Shown here in pieces: positions 39,208-46,316 of a stretch of 62,721 nucleotides of DNA; positions within the stretch are counted from its first letter, which is position 1; every line of letters begins with the position of its first letter. This stretch comes from Paracidovorax valerianellae. GTDB taxonomy: Bacteria; Pseudomonadota; Gammaproteobacteria; Burkholderiales; Burkholderiaceae_C. Both the position numbers and the translations under genes were made by a program. The notes under the pieces are model-generated. The model was not told the DNA's origin. It saw only the letters and a program-made list of their open reading frames with translations, and searched no databases. The DNA lies in contig NZ_FMZC01000022.1 of NCBI RefSeq assembly GCF_900102625.1, forward strand, positions 1 through 62,721, in the 5' to 3' direction.

Positions 39208-39849
39208 TTAACCCTGGAGACGACGGCGCGTGTGAACGAACCCGAACGCCGCAACCAGCGCGGACATCAAAATCAAGCCCCACTCGGATAGCGTAGGAAT
39301 GCTCGCTGGCGCGGCAACCGCGCCGCCGCCGCCGCCCGCTGCGGCATTGCCGGTGACGGTGATCGCCAGCGTGGCACGGCGATTCGAATCCAGCGGTGGG
39401 GTCGATCCATTCGTCTGCTCCACGGTGCCAGTGCAAGGTGGTTGGCCAGTGTTGACGGACAAGCCACCTGGTCCGGACAGCAGCGTCTGCTTGAACGTGA
39501 TCGTCGAATTGGCGGGGATGGCGGCATTGCCGAAATTGAACGTCACCGGGGTGCCACCAGCCGTGCCCGTCGTCACGGTGGCGGTGGCGTTGGCTGTGCT
39601 CACCAGCGTGCCATTGAACGCATTCAGTCGCGCCTCCAGCGCCACGTTGTAGCTGCCAGTGACCGTGGCGTGATAGTTCACGGTGACGGTGTCCAGCGTG
39701 CCGGTGCTGTAGTTGGGCAGGTAGAACGAGCGCGACAGGCCGTCGCCTCCCGTGTCGGTGTTAGCAGGGCAACTGACCACCGTGGCAGCGCTGGCAACTG
39801 CGGGTGCCAGCAGGGCGCAGAGCGCGAGGGTTTGGAACCAATTCTTCAT
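39208..39849 (-). CDS. Exported protein with IPTL-CTERM sorting signal
   Basis: 213 aa. Signal peptide (MKNWFQTLALCALLAPAVASA|A), a Thr/Asn-rich beta-type body with repeated VTVNY/ATVTTG strands, a Gly/Ala linker, then the C-terminal IPTLSEWGLILMSALVAAFGF...RRR. The IPTL motif, TM helix and basic end form the sorting signal processed by exosortase XrtH. The protein is presumably cleaved and released or attached to the surface. Start at ATG 39849 fits the signal peptide. No xrtH gene is in the window. Confidence 0.9.
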   Translation of the reverse strand: MKNWFQTLALCALLAPAVASAATVVSCPANTDTGGDGLSRSFYLPNYSTGTLDTVTVNYHATVTGSYNVALEARLNAFNGTLVSTANATATVTTGTAGGTPVTFNFGNAAIPANSTITFKQTLLSGPGGLSVNTGQPPCTGTVEQTNGSTPPLDSNRRATLAITVTGNAAAGGGGGAVAAPASIPTLSEWGLILMSALVAAFGFVHTRRRLQG

Positions 39850-40052
39850 GGCAGGGCGTGGATTTTGAAACAGCAATTAATTAATTGTATTTATTGGTTT
39901 CAAAAACATTAGCTCAGCCGTTCCAGAACTCGGAATCCCGCCTAAACGTTGCGCCTAACAGATTACTGATAAGAACCTCGAACAGAAGGCTTGGGGTTAG
40001 AGGGGAGCGGCCTCTTCAAACGTTTGCGCGGAGTGTCTCTGTCAACGAGTTG
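39850..40052. other. Short A/T-rich gap upstream of the IPTL-CTERM gene
   Basis: 203 bp. The AATTAATTAATTG-type stretch at 39873-39890 is a likely promoter for the minus-strand IPTL-CTERM gene. No gene seen. Confidence 0.45.
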
Positions 40053-41210
40053 CTAAGGCGGCGACTGTGAGAACAAAGATGAAGCCGAAGCTTCTACTTT
40101 GTCTGGCACAAACACCTTGGGTATTTCCACAGTGAACCGGACTTTTCCGCCGCTCGACACGCCGACTGCATCTCCATGGTGCGCCCTGGCAATCTGGCGG
40201 ACGATGAACAGGCCCAGCCCCAGATGCGTTCTGTCCGCCCTGGGCGAGAGTATTTCGCGCTGGCGCAGGGGCTCGAACAGCAGTTCGATTTCCCCCGGCG
40301 GAATGTCGCCCGCGTTGGTCACTTGAATGCGCACGACCGTCTCGTCACCCGTCACGTCCACGACGATGGGCTCCTGTTGCGGCAGGCCATGTTTGACGGC
40401 GTTGGACACCAGGTTGGACAGCGCTTCCCGCACGCGAGAGGCATCCGCCTGCGCTTCGGTGTTGCCCCTGGCATGGAACTCGATGATCGCAGCGGGGTGG
40501 GCGACGCGCAGCAAATCGATTTCTTCCAGGCAGCTGACCGCGAGGTCCACGCGCTTGCATTGCAGCGCCATGCCCGTTGCGAACCCGGCCCGGTTGTATT
40601 CGAGCAGCGAGTCCAGCAGCGATGCCATTCGCTTGACGCCACGCGACAGCAGATCGATGTTGGCGGGAGGTGCCGACTCGCGGGCGCGCATCAGCTCGAC
40701 GGTGAGGGAGATGGCGGTCAGCGGCCCGCGCAGGTCATGGCCGAGGATGCCGAGAAAGATCTGCCGCCACCGCTCCCTTTCCTGTGCAAAGAACTGCACG
40801 GATTCGGCCACGGCCTGATCGATGGCTTCGTTGAAGCGCGCGATGTCTTCGATGGCGTGCACGTCGGCGGGATGCGCTTCCAGCCAAAGGCGCAGGATGC
40901 TGGATCGCATCGCACGGAACTCGGCCACCAGTTCTTCGATGGTGATGCCCAACTTGGCCCGCAGCAATCCATGGGTCTGGGCCGAGGTTTCTGCCGTGGC
41001 TGGGGGCTCGTCGCCCAGCGATTTGGTGATCGATTCCGACCGGCTCTGCGCCGTGCGCAGATCTGCGGAGATGGCCGCCAGCAGATGGGGCAGATGGTCG
41101 CGCAAGACGGATTCGTCCGTCTTCGAGAGCGCGGGAATCGTGCGGGCGTAGGCTGCTGCGGCTTTGAGAATGGGCTCGCGGGACGCTTCTATGAATGTTG
41201 CAAGTCGCAT
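40053..41210 (-). CDS. Soluble sensor histidine kinase with RsbRD-like N-terminus
   Basis: 385 aa with no TM helix. Residues ~8-145 form a helical domain (DHLPHLLAAISADL ... TIEELVAEFRAMRSSILRLW) typical of RsbRD-N/globin-like sensors. HisKA has the atypical GHDLRGPLTAISL near 158 and HATPase ~250-365 (NLVSNAVKHG, THLGLGLFIVRQIA). It lies between two exosortase-H substrates with no regulator gene adjacent, so its partner is elsewhere. Confidence 0.9.
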   Translation of the reverse strand: MRLATFIEASREPILKAAAAYARTIPALSKTDESVLRDHLPHLLAAISADLRTAQSRSESITKSLGDEPPATAETSAQTHGLLRAKLGITIEELVAEFRAMRSSILRLWLEAHPADVHAIEDIARFNEAIDQAVAESVQFFAQERERWRQIFLGILGHDLRGPLTAISLTVELMRARESAPPANIDLLSRGVKRMASLLDSLLEYNRAGFATGMALQCKRVDLAVSCLEEIDLLRVAHPAAIIEFHARGNTEAQADASRVREALSNLVSNAVKHGLPQQEPIVVDVTGDETVVRIQVTNAGDIPPGEIELLFEPLRQREILSPRADRTHLGLGLFIVRQIARAHHGDAVGVSSGGKVRFTVEIPKVFVPDKVEASASSLFSQSPP

Positions 41211-41296
41211 TTAGCGTCCGAACGTTAGGGGGTGTGGCCCCTTATACCAAACCACGCTCAGGCAGACCGGGGCTCATCGGGCGAAGCGACTGGCAT

Positions 41297-41330
41297 AAAA
41301 AATGCCCACGATGGCATTGCCACCGTGGGC
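41297..41330 (-). terminator. Terminator of the midcut protein gene
   Basis: On the minus strand GCCCACG ... CGTGGGC (7 bp, 13-nt loop partly self-pairing) is followed by ATTTTTT, 38 nt after the stop at 41368. Confidence 0.85.
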
Positions 41331-41367
41331 CTGACACACAAGTGAAGTGCGCCTTTTACTCGCTACT

Positions 41368-42630
41368 TCAATTAGCGCTGCACAGGATCAGCGTGGAAGA
41401 GACATTCCCCGCCGTCTTGGCGCCTGACCCGCTATATCCCCCAGGCAACGTGGCCACCGCATTCAACTGGAACGCGACGCTGATCGACAAGGTGGTTCTG
41501 AAGGCGATGGTGGCGCCTGCCGGTAAGGCCGAGGTGAGCGTGATCTGGCGCGACGTGTTCGACAAAACGGCAACATTCGCTGTGCCACCAGAGACGCTGA
41601 ACACACCGATGTTCGGGACCCCCGAACCCGTGATCGTGACGGTCGTGCCGACAGGCAGCGGCACCGTCGGTCCGGCTTGCATCGTGAAGCCTGGGCCGAG
41701 GAGTCCCAGCGTGCCGCAGGTTCCCCGCAGGGCGAAGGCGCCCACTTCCGTGATGGGCGCCGCATTCACCGTCACATTGACGGTCGATGCCATGGCGTTG
41801 TCGCCATAGATGCGCACCGCGGTCGGGCCACCGACGGTCGACGACTCGACGGTCAGGTTGCAGGAGGCGCCGGGTGCCATCGACCCGCATGTGCTGGGCG
41901 TGAGGGTGATGCCGCTGCCCGCAGGAATGTCGGCCCGCACGTTGTCTGCGGTCTGCGTTCCGGTGTTGGTGACGGTCAAGACTTCCGAAGCGCCGGCGTC
42001 GAAGGCCAGCGTGGCTGCAGAAAGGCTCAGTGTGGTCTGGGGGGCTGCTGCAGCCTCGGCACGGCAGATGGTCTCGACGCTGACGCGGCAGACGCCGGTC
42101 GGTGCGATGGTGTTGCCGACCGCGCACACGGGCGGCGAAACAGGTGCCGCGCCGGAGGCGGCGAGAAGACCGAACCCTGCCGGAAAACACTGCGGCAAGG
42201 TCGGCTCCTGCAGTGCCGTGATCTTGAGCGGGACGCCGGAAGAGTTGGTGAAATCGACCGGCACGAAGCCCGTGATGCTGGCCCCGGCGTTGACTTGGTT
42301 CACCGCGATGGGCTGGGTTTCCCCGGCGGGATTGGTGAAGCTGTTGACCAGCTGGGCGCGCAGTTCGGGGCTGTGCCACAGCAGCGACGCCATCAGTGCG
42401 CCGCCCCACAGCGCCATGAGCAGCGCCCGGTGCTGGCGATTGCGCAGCACGAACCAGGCGGCAGCCAGCAATGCCACGCCGACGGCAACGAGTGCAACGG
42501 GGTTGTCCACGGGGATGGCCGCCACCCCGGGGGCCGGAGCCAGGGCGGGCGCAACGGTAATGCTTTGCGCACCGGCAGCCAGTGGCAGCGCGGTGGCGAC
42601 GGTGAGGGTCAAGGCTGCGCTCGGCTTCAT
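41368..42630 (-). CDS. Midcut-by-XrtH type surface protein
   Basis: 420 aa. Signal peptide (to about AAGAQS), a short spacer, then a second hydrophobic segment near residues 40-63 introduced by IPVDNPVALVAVGVALLAAAWFVLRNRQHR, i.e. an exosortase-type signal placed near the N-terminus instead of the C-terminus. The remaining ~320 residues are a Cys-containing beta-sandwich-rich exoprotein (LTVTNTGTQTADNV, LTPSTCGSMAPGASCNLTV). This layout defines the midcut family, whose signal is thought to be cut by XrtH. Same predicted processing enzyme as the IPTL-CTERM gene at 39208. Confidence 0.82.
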   Translation of the reverse strand: MKPSAALTLTVATALPLAAGAQSITVAPALAPAPGVAAIPVDNPVALVAVGVALLAAAWFVLRNRQHRALLMALWGGALMASLLWHSPELRAQLVNSFTNPAGETQPIAVNQVNAGASITGFVPVDFTNSSGVPLKITALQEPTLPQCFPAGFGLLAASGAAPVSPPVCAVGNTIAPTGVCRVSVETICRAEAAAAPQTTLSLSAATLAFDAGASEVLTVTNTGTQTADNVRADIPAGSGITLTPSTCGSMAPGASCNLTVESSTVGGPTAVRIYGDNAMASTVNVTVNAAPITEVGAFALRGTCGTLGLLGPGFTMQAGPTVPLPVGTTVTITGSGVPNIGVFSVSGGTANVAVLSNTSRQITLTSALPAGATIAFRTTLSISVAFQLNAVATLPGGYSGSGAKTAGNVSSTLILCSAN

Positions 42631-42908
42631 GGCGGACTCTGCGTTACAACAAAGCCGCGAAATTTACGGGAACTTTCGCGCTTCGGCCAGTGTTTGCAGC
42701 GCCTTTCCTGCACTTTTCAGTCAGGGGAATCCAGGATTTACATGCGTTGACTGTCACGCTGGCAGACCGGGCGTGCTCCACCAGGCGCTCATGCCTGGGC
42801 TGCAGTTCGCGCGCAAGTTCATGCGTCAGGGCCTGCTGCCGCAACGCAGACACCGCATTTCCGTGGTCAATTCTTCGCGACACGGATGAGCGGCATTGAT
42901 AAGTGGCC

Positions 42909-43148
42909 CTACTGCTTCGAGCGCAGTTGGGGCGTGTGGGCAGCACGGCCGGCAGAACCGTCGTGCTCCGGCGGGGTCCCTGGCGTCCAGGGCGCCTCGC
43001 CAGGGACCTCCGGCTGATGCTGCTCGACCACGGCGGCGCGAACGAGGTGCAGGCGCTCGGCCGCGTCATGCAGCGACTGCTTGATCGCAGCCGAAGCTTG
43101 CCGAAGCCGGCGCGCTTTCTGTATGGGGTCTTCGTTTTCGTCGGACAT
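42909..43148 (-). CDS. Small hypothetical protein
   Basis: 79 aa from ATG 43148 (MSDENEDPIQKARRLRQASAA) with GGGG 7 nt upstream. The first ~45 residues are charged and helical, possibly a coiled coil (KARRLRQASAAIKQSLHDAAERLHLVRAAVV); the rest is a Pro/Gly/His-rich tail. Divergent from the PIP-box gene. Not recognised; may not be a real gene. Confidence 0.45.
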   Translation of the reverse strand: MSDENEDPIQKARRLRQASAAIKQSLHDAAERLHLVRAAVVEQHQPEVPGEAPWTPGTPPEHDGSAGRAAHTPQLRSKQ

Positions 43149-43229
43149 GCAAAGCCCCAGGCAAGCGGTGTGCCTTGCCGTCCACTCATCCAGTGCGAAT
43201 AGGCATGGGCGCCCGGTGCCCTTCGGCAT

Positions 43230-43254
43230 TTCGCATCCAGGCCCATCAGTTCGG
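43230..43254 (+). promoter_or_regulatory. PIP box (TTCGC-N15-TTCGG) with -10 element
   Basis: TTCGC at 43230-43234 and TTCGG at 43250-43254 are separated by exactly 15 nt and fit TTCGB-N15-TTCGB. A YANNNT -10 box (CACCAT, 43285-43290) follows after 30 nt, the exact spacing known for HrpX-dependent promoters. It reads towards the gene starting at 43360. Confidence 0.78.
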
Positions 43255-43359
43255 GCACTGCCTGCCCGCGCACTACTCCGGCGGCACCATGGCGGGACCA
43301 TCCTCCGTCAGCAGCCGGTCTTTTCAGAGCCTGCGGACACCTTGCATCGGGAACGGGCC

Positions 43360-44394
43360 ATGACATTGAAATCCAGCTTGAATAAATTGCAGCATGCCAT
43401 GCGCCCGGGTGGGTCGGCACTTGCCGAAGCGCCCGCCGCTAAATCGGCTAAACCCGGCGGCAAGAGCTCAGCCTTTGCCGGGTTCAGCGGGCTGCAGGGC
43501 CGGGACGGAGGCGCACAGAGCGGCGGCATGGCGCCCCGGTCGATGAACGCCTTGCGAGGGCGTGCGCCGATGGCGCAGGCGCTCTCCAATGCGGCGCAGC
43601 ATGCACGCGATTCGGTGCAGCAGTTCTCGCAGGGCATGCGGCAAGAGATCAAGCAGCACAAGAACGGCTTCTCGGCTTTGCGGGCCGAATCCCATCAGAT
43701 GTCACGGCCGGGCTTTGGCTACGGCGCGGTGGCGCAACACCATCGCACGGCACAGACTGCGCACCAGCAGCGCTCTCAACAGGCGTACGCCAACGCGGCC
43801 CAGAGCGCGCGCGGGTTCTTCGGGGAAACGGCACGCGGCGTTTCGGCGGGCGTGCGAGGCGCGGCCTATTCGGTCGCCAAGAACATGGAACGCTTCGACC
43901 CGCGCCGGCTGGCCCACAAGGCTTCGCACTACGGCAACGCAGTGCTTCACAAAGCCGGCCAGGCGGCCATGGTGGGCCTGGGCGGCGCACTGCTGGCCGG
44001 TGTCGCCGTGACCCACGGCGTGGACAGGGCGCGCTACAAGATGGGGCAGATGGCCCATGCCGCGAACCATGCAGTCAACCAGGGCGTCAACCATGCGATG
44101 TATCGGGTGGACCACGCGGTGCAGTCGGCCGCGCACCGCATCGACAACGCGCTGTACCGGGTAGACCACGCGGTGAATCAGGTCAGCCATGCCGCGCACT
44201 CGGTCGCGTACCAGGCGGGGTACATGGCGCAGAACGCGATCAACCATGTGACCTACCCCATCCGCGCGGCCGCGCACACCTACCAATCGCTGGCGCACGC
44301 CGCATCGGTGTTCAAGCAGGACATGGCGCATTTCAATGCGTATGGCATGCAGCACAGCTACCAGCAGTACCACGCCCGTCCCCAGTGGTATTGA
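43360..44394 (+). CDS. Candidate type III effector, repetitive Ala/His-rich protein
   Basis: 344 aa. The N-terminal ~75 residues are Ser/Ala/Gly/Lys-rich and nearly free of acidic residues, as in type III signals. Residues ~195-215 form a hydrophobic segment (AAMVGLGGALLAGVAVTHGV). From ~215 to 320 the chain is built of amphipathic units with an 18-residue period (AMYRVDHAVQSAAHRIDN then ALYRVDHAVNQVSHAAHS), flanked by similar NHAVNQ/SVAYQA steps. The protein is basic and His-rich. A PIP box and -10 lie 105 nt upstream. No family recognised. ATG 43360 is the first Met downstream of the promoter in this frame. Confidence 0.7.
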   Translation: MTLKSSLNKLQHAMRPGGSALAEAPAAKSAKPGGKSSAFAGFSGLQGRDGGAQSGGMAPRSMNALRGRAPMAQALSNAAQHARDSVQQFSQGMRQEIKQHKNGFSALRAESHQMSRPGFGYGAVAQHHRTAQTAHQQRSQQAYANAAQSARGFFGETARGVSAGVRGAAYSVAKNMERFDPRRLAHKASHYGNAVLHKAGQAAMVGLGGALLAGVAVTHGVDRARYKMGQMAHAANHAVNQGVNHAMYRVDHAVQSAAHRIDNALYRVDHAVNQVSHAAHSVAYQAGYMAQNAINHVTYPIRAAAHTYQSLAHAASVFKQDMAHFNAYGMQHSYQQYHARPQWY

Positions 44395-44493
44395 GCGCCG
44401 GGCCGATCGCGATGGCCGCTGCATCGCTGCTTTTTTCGCGCCCGCGCCCGACACCTCTCCGAGCCCCGATGACCGTTCCTGCAAAGGCACCCC

Positions 44494-44880
44494 ATGAACA
44501 CTGAATCCCTCGCCGAAAACCCCGTGGCAACCGACGCACCACCCGCCGGCAACGCGGCCGATGCCCCGCCCCTGTTCGATGAACGCGCCCTGCTGGCGCA
44601 CTACGTGTTGCGCGATTTCGAGCAGGCCGTGGCGAACGTGGAACAGGAACTGCGCGACGCCGAGCCGGCGCCCGATGCGCAAGCGGAATCGCCCGCTACC
44701 GAAGACGACTTGAACGCCATGGCCGAAGAGCGCCGGGCCCTGGCCCGCCAGATCGTGACCGGCGCGTGGCTGAACCGGAACAACCCGCAGTGGGACCCGC
44801 TGGAGCCCGAAACCCATCGGCCCGACCCGAACGATCCGCTGCTGGCGATTCTTCAATCCGTGCAGGAACCTGCGGACTGA
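44494..44880 (+). CDS. Small acidic protein downstream of the effector candidate
   Basis: 128 aa, strongly acidic (many Glu/Asp, e.g. EQELRDAEPAPDAQAESPATEDDLNAMAEE), no signal peptide or TM. AAAGG lies ~8 nt before the ATG. It starts 99 nt after the basic effector candidate on the same strand. Size and charge would suit a type III secretion chaperone, but the fold is not evident and a Pro-rich C-terminus is not typical; a second effector is equally possible. Confidence 0.6.
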   Translation: MNTESLAENPVATDAPPAGNAADAPPLFDERALLAHYVLRDFEQAVANVEQELRDAEPAPDAQAESPATEDDLNAMAEERRALARQIVTGAWLNRNNPQWDPLEPETHRPDPNDPLLAILQSVQEPAD

Positions 44881-44959
44881 CAACGGGGCATTCCGGCCGG
44901 CTATTCAGGCCAAATCCGCCGCACAGCCATTGCTGCGCCGCAGCGGCAGACCCGGCGGA

Positions 44960-46057
44960 TCAGCGCGCCGCGCGTGGCAAAGCTTGGTGCCGAGCCGTGC
45001 CCGCAGCGGGCGCAGCGGCATCGACCTCGCGCAGCAGCCGCATGCCCACCAGCGTGTAGCGCGTGTCCGGCGCGTTCCAGTTGCGGTAAGAGCACCGGGC
45101 ATACAGCGGCCACGTGTGCCACGAGCCCCCACGGCGCACGCGCACGCTGCCTTGCGCCGGGCCCTGCGGATCGTCGCGCTGCGACTCGGCATAGGCCGTG
45201 TCGCCATGCCAGTCCGACACCCATTCCCAGGCGTTGCCCACCATGTCGTGCAGGCCGAAGGCATTGGCCGGGTAGCTGGCCACGGGCGCGGTGAAGGCGT
45301 GGCCATCGTGGCCTTTGACCGCCTGCGCAGCCCAGCGGGGCCAATACGGCGCAGCGTCTTGATCGAAAGTGTTGGCGTGGCGCGCGAGCCCTTCTGGGTC
45401 GTCGCCCTGCGGGTAGCGGGTGCGCGTGCCGGCGCGGCAGGCGTATTCCCATTCGGCCTCGGTGGGCAGCCGGTAGCGGTGGCCCTCGGTGCTGCTGAGC
45501 CATGCGGCCAGCGCATGCGCGTCGTGCCAGGTGATGTTGACCACCGGGTGGTCATCGCCCTGCGCGAAGCCGGGGTTGCGCCACGAGTAGCGCTGGTCGC
45601 GCCCCTCGAAGGCATCGCCGCGTGCGGTCTTGGCAGGGTCGTAATCGGGGTTGTAGCCGTAGCCGCCGGTGCCGTCCGCCTCGGATTCGGGGCGGTAGCC
45701 GGAGGCCTCGATGAACCGGCGGAACTGCCCCACGGTGACCTCGGTCTGCCCCAGGTAGAACGCGCGGCGGATGCGCACCGGGTGCACGGGCGCTTCATCC
45801 GACAACAGTTCGAAGCGCTGTCGCTCCATGAGTGGGTAAGCGGCCGCGAGTGCATCAACGGACTCGTCGCTGCCCATGCGGAAACTGCCGGCCGGCACAC
45901 GCACGAACGGCATGCCGAGGGAGTTCGTCCAGACCGTGGCCTGGGCCTTCGGCGCATTCGGGGGTTTTTGAGCCTGCGCGGGTGCTGCGGCCAGCCACCC
46001 TAGCCCGCCAAACACCGCTGGTATGCAGTACAGAACACGAAGCATGGATGGACGCAT
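44960..46057 (-). CDS. Exported SUMF1/FGE-domain protein
   Basis: 365 aa with signal peptide (cleaved near APAQAQ). FGE-sulfatase domain ~40-345: NSLGMPFVRVPAGSFRMGSD, FYLGQTEVTVGQFRRFIEASGY, HPVVNITWHDAHALAAWLS, RLPTEAEWEYACRAG, GLHDMVGNAWEWVSDW, RVRRGGSWHTWP. The ending YARCSYRNW retains one Cys near the FGE active-site position. No sulfatase gene is nearby, so it may be a non-catalytic or differently acting family member. ATG 46057 has GGGAA at 5 nt spacing; the frame remains open upstream. Confidence 0.9.
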   Translation of the reverse strand: MRPSMLRVLYCIPAVFGGLGWLAAAPAQAQKPPNAPKAQATVWTNSLGMPFVRVPAGSFRMGSDESVDALAAAYPLMERQRFELLSDEAPVHPVRIRRAFYLGQTEVTVGQFRRFIEASGYRPESEADGTGGYGYNPDYDPAKTARGDAFEGRDQRYSWRNPGFAQGDDHPVVNITWHDAHALAAWLSSTEGHRYRLPTEAEWEYACRAGTRTRYPQGDDPEGLARHANTFDQDAAPYWPRWAAQAVKGHDGHAFTAPVASYPANAFGLHDMVGNAWEWVSDWHGDTAYAESQRDDPQGPAQGSVRVRRGGSWHTWPLYARCSYRNWNAPDTRYTLVGMRLLREVDAAAPAAGTARHQALPRAAR

Positions 46058-46125
46058 GGCGGTTCCCGGAGGCAGCGCTGGGGCTGAAGACGGCCAGTGT
46101 ATGCGGGCGCCGGCGACCAGTGGGG

Positions 46126-46190
46126 GCTTTGAGCCAAATTGGCCTCCAGCGCATATTCCCCTAGGGAGTATTGCTATGAATAAGTGAGCA
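46126..46190. repeat. Dispersed repeat copy
   Basis: The sequence GAGCC-AAATT-GGCCTCCAGCGC-ATATTCCCCTAGGGAGTATTGCTATGAATAAGTGAGC matches the copies at 12068 and 23904 in the GGCCTCCAGCGC and CTAGGGAGTxTxGCTA blocks. It lies between the FGE gene start and the hybrid kinase stop. Confidence 0.8.
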
Positions 46191-46241
46191 TTTCGCACTA
46201 CCTGGCCGCGCCATCGCGGACAGACGCAGTCTCTGCCCACG

Positions 46242-46283
46242 CACCGCCACCGCCACCGACACCGACACCGCCACCGACACCGC
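46242..46283. repeat. Hexanucleotide tract CACCG(C/A) x7
   Basis: Seven consecutive hexamers (CACCGC or CACCGA) in the gap between the FGE gene and the hybrid kinase. No coding sense is evident on either strand. Confidence 0.85.
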
Positions 46284-46316
46284 CCATCCAGGCCGAGCGC
46301 CGGCCTGCTCTCCTGG

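Noticed and set aside
42644-43420. 258-codon minus-strand frame spanning the second PIP box
   Set aside because: Ser/Arg/Pro-rich, overlaps the better supported effector start region and shows no start or domain.
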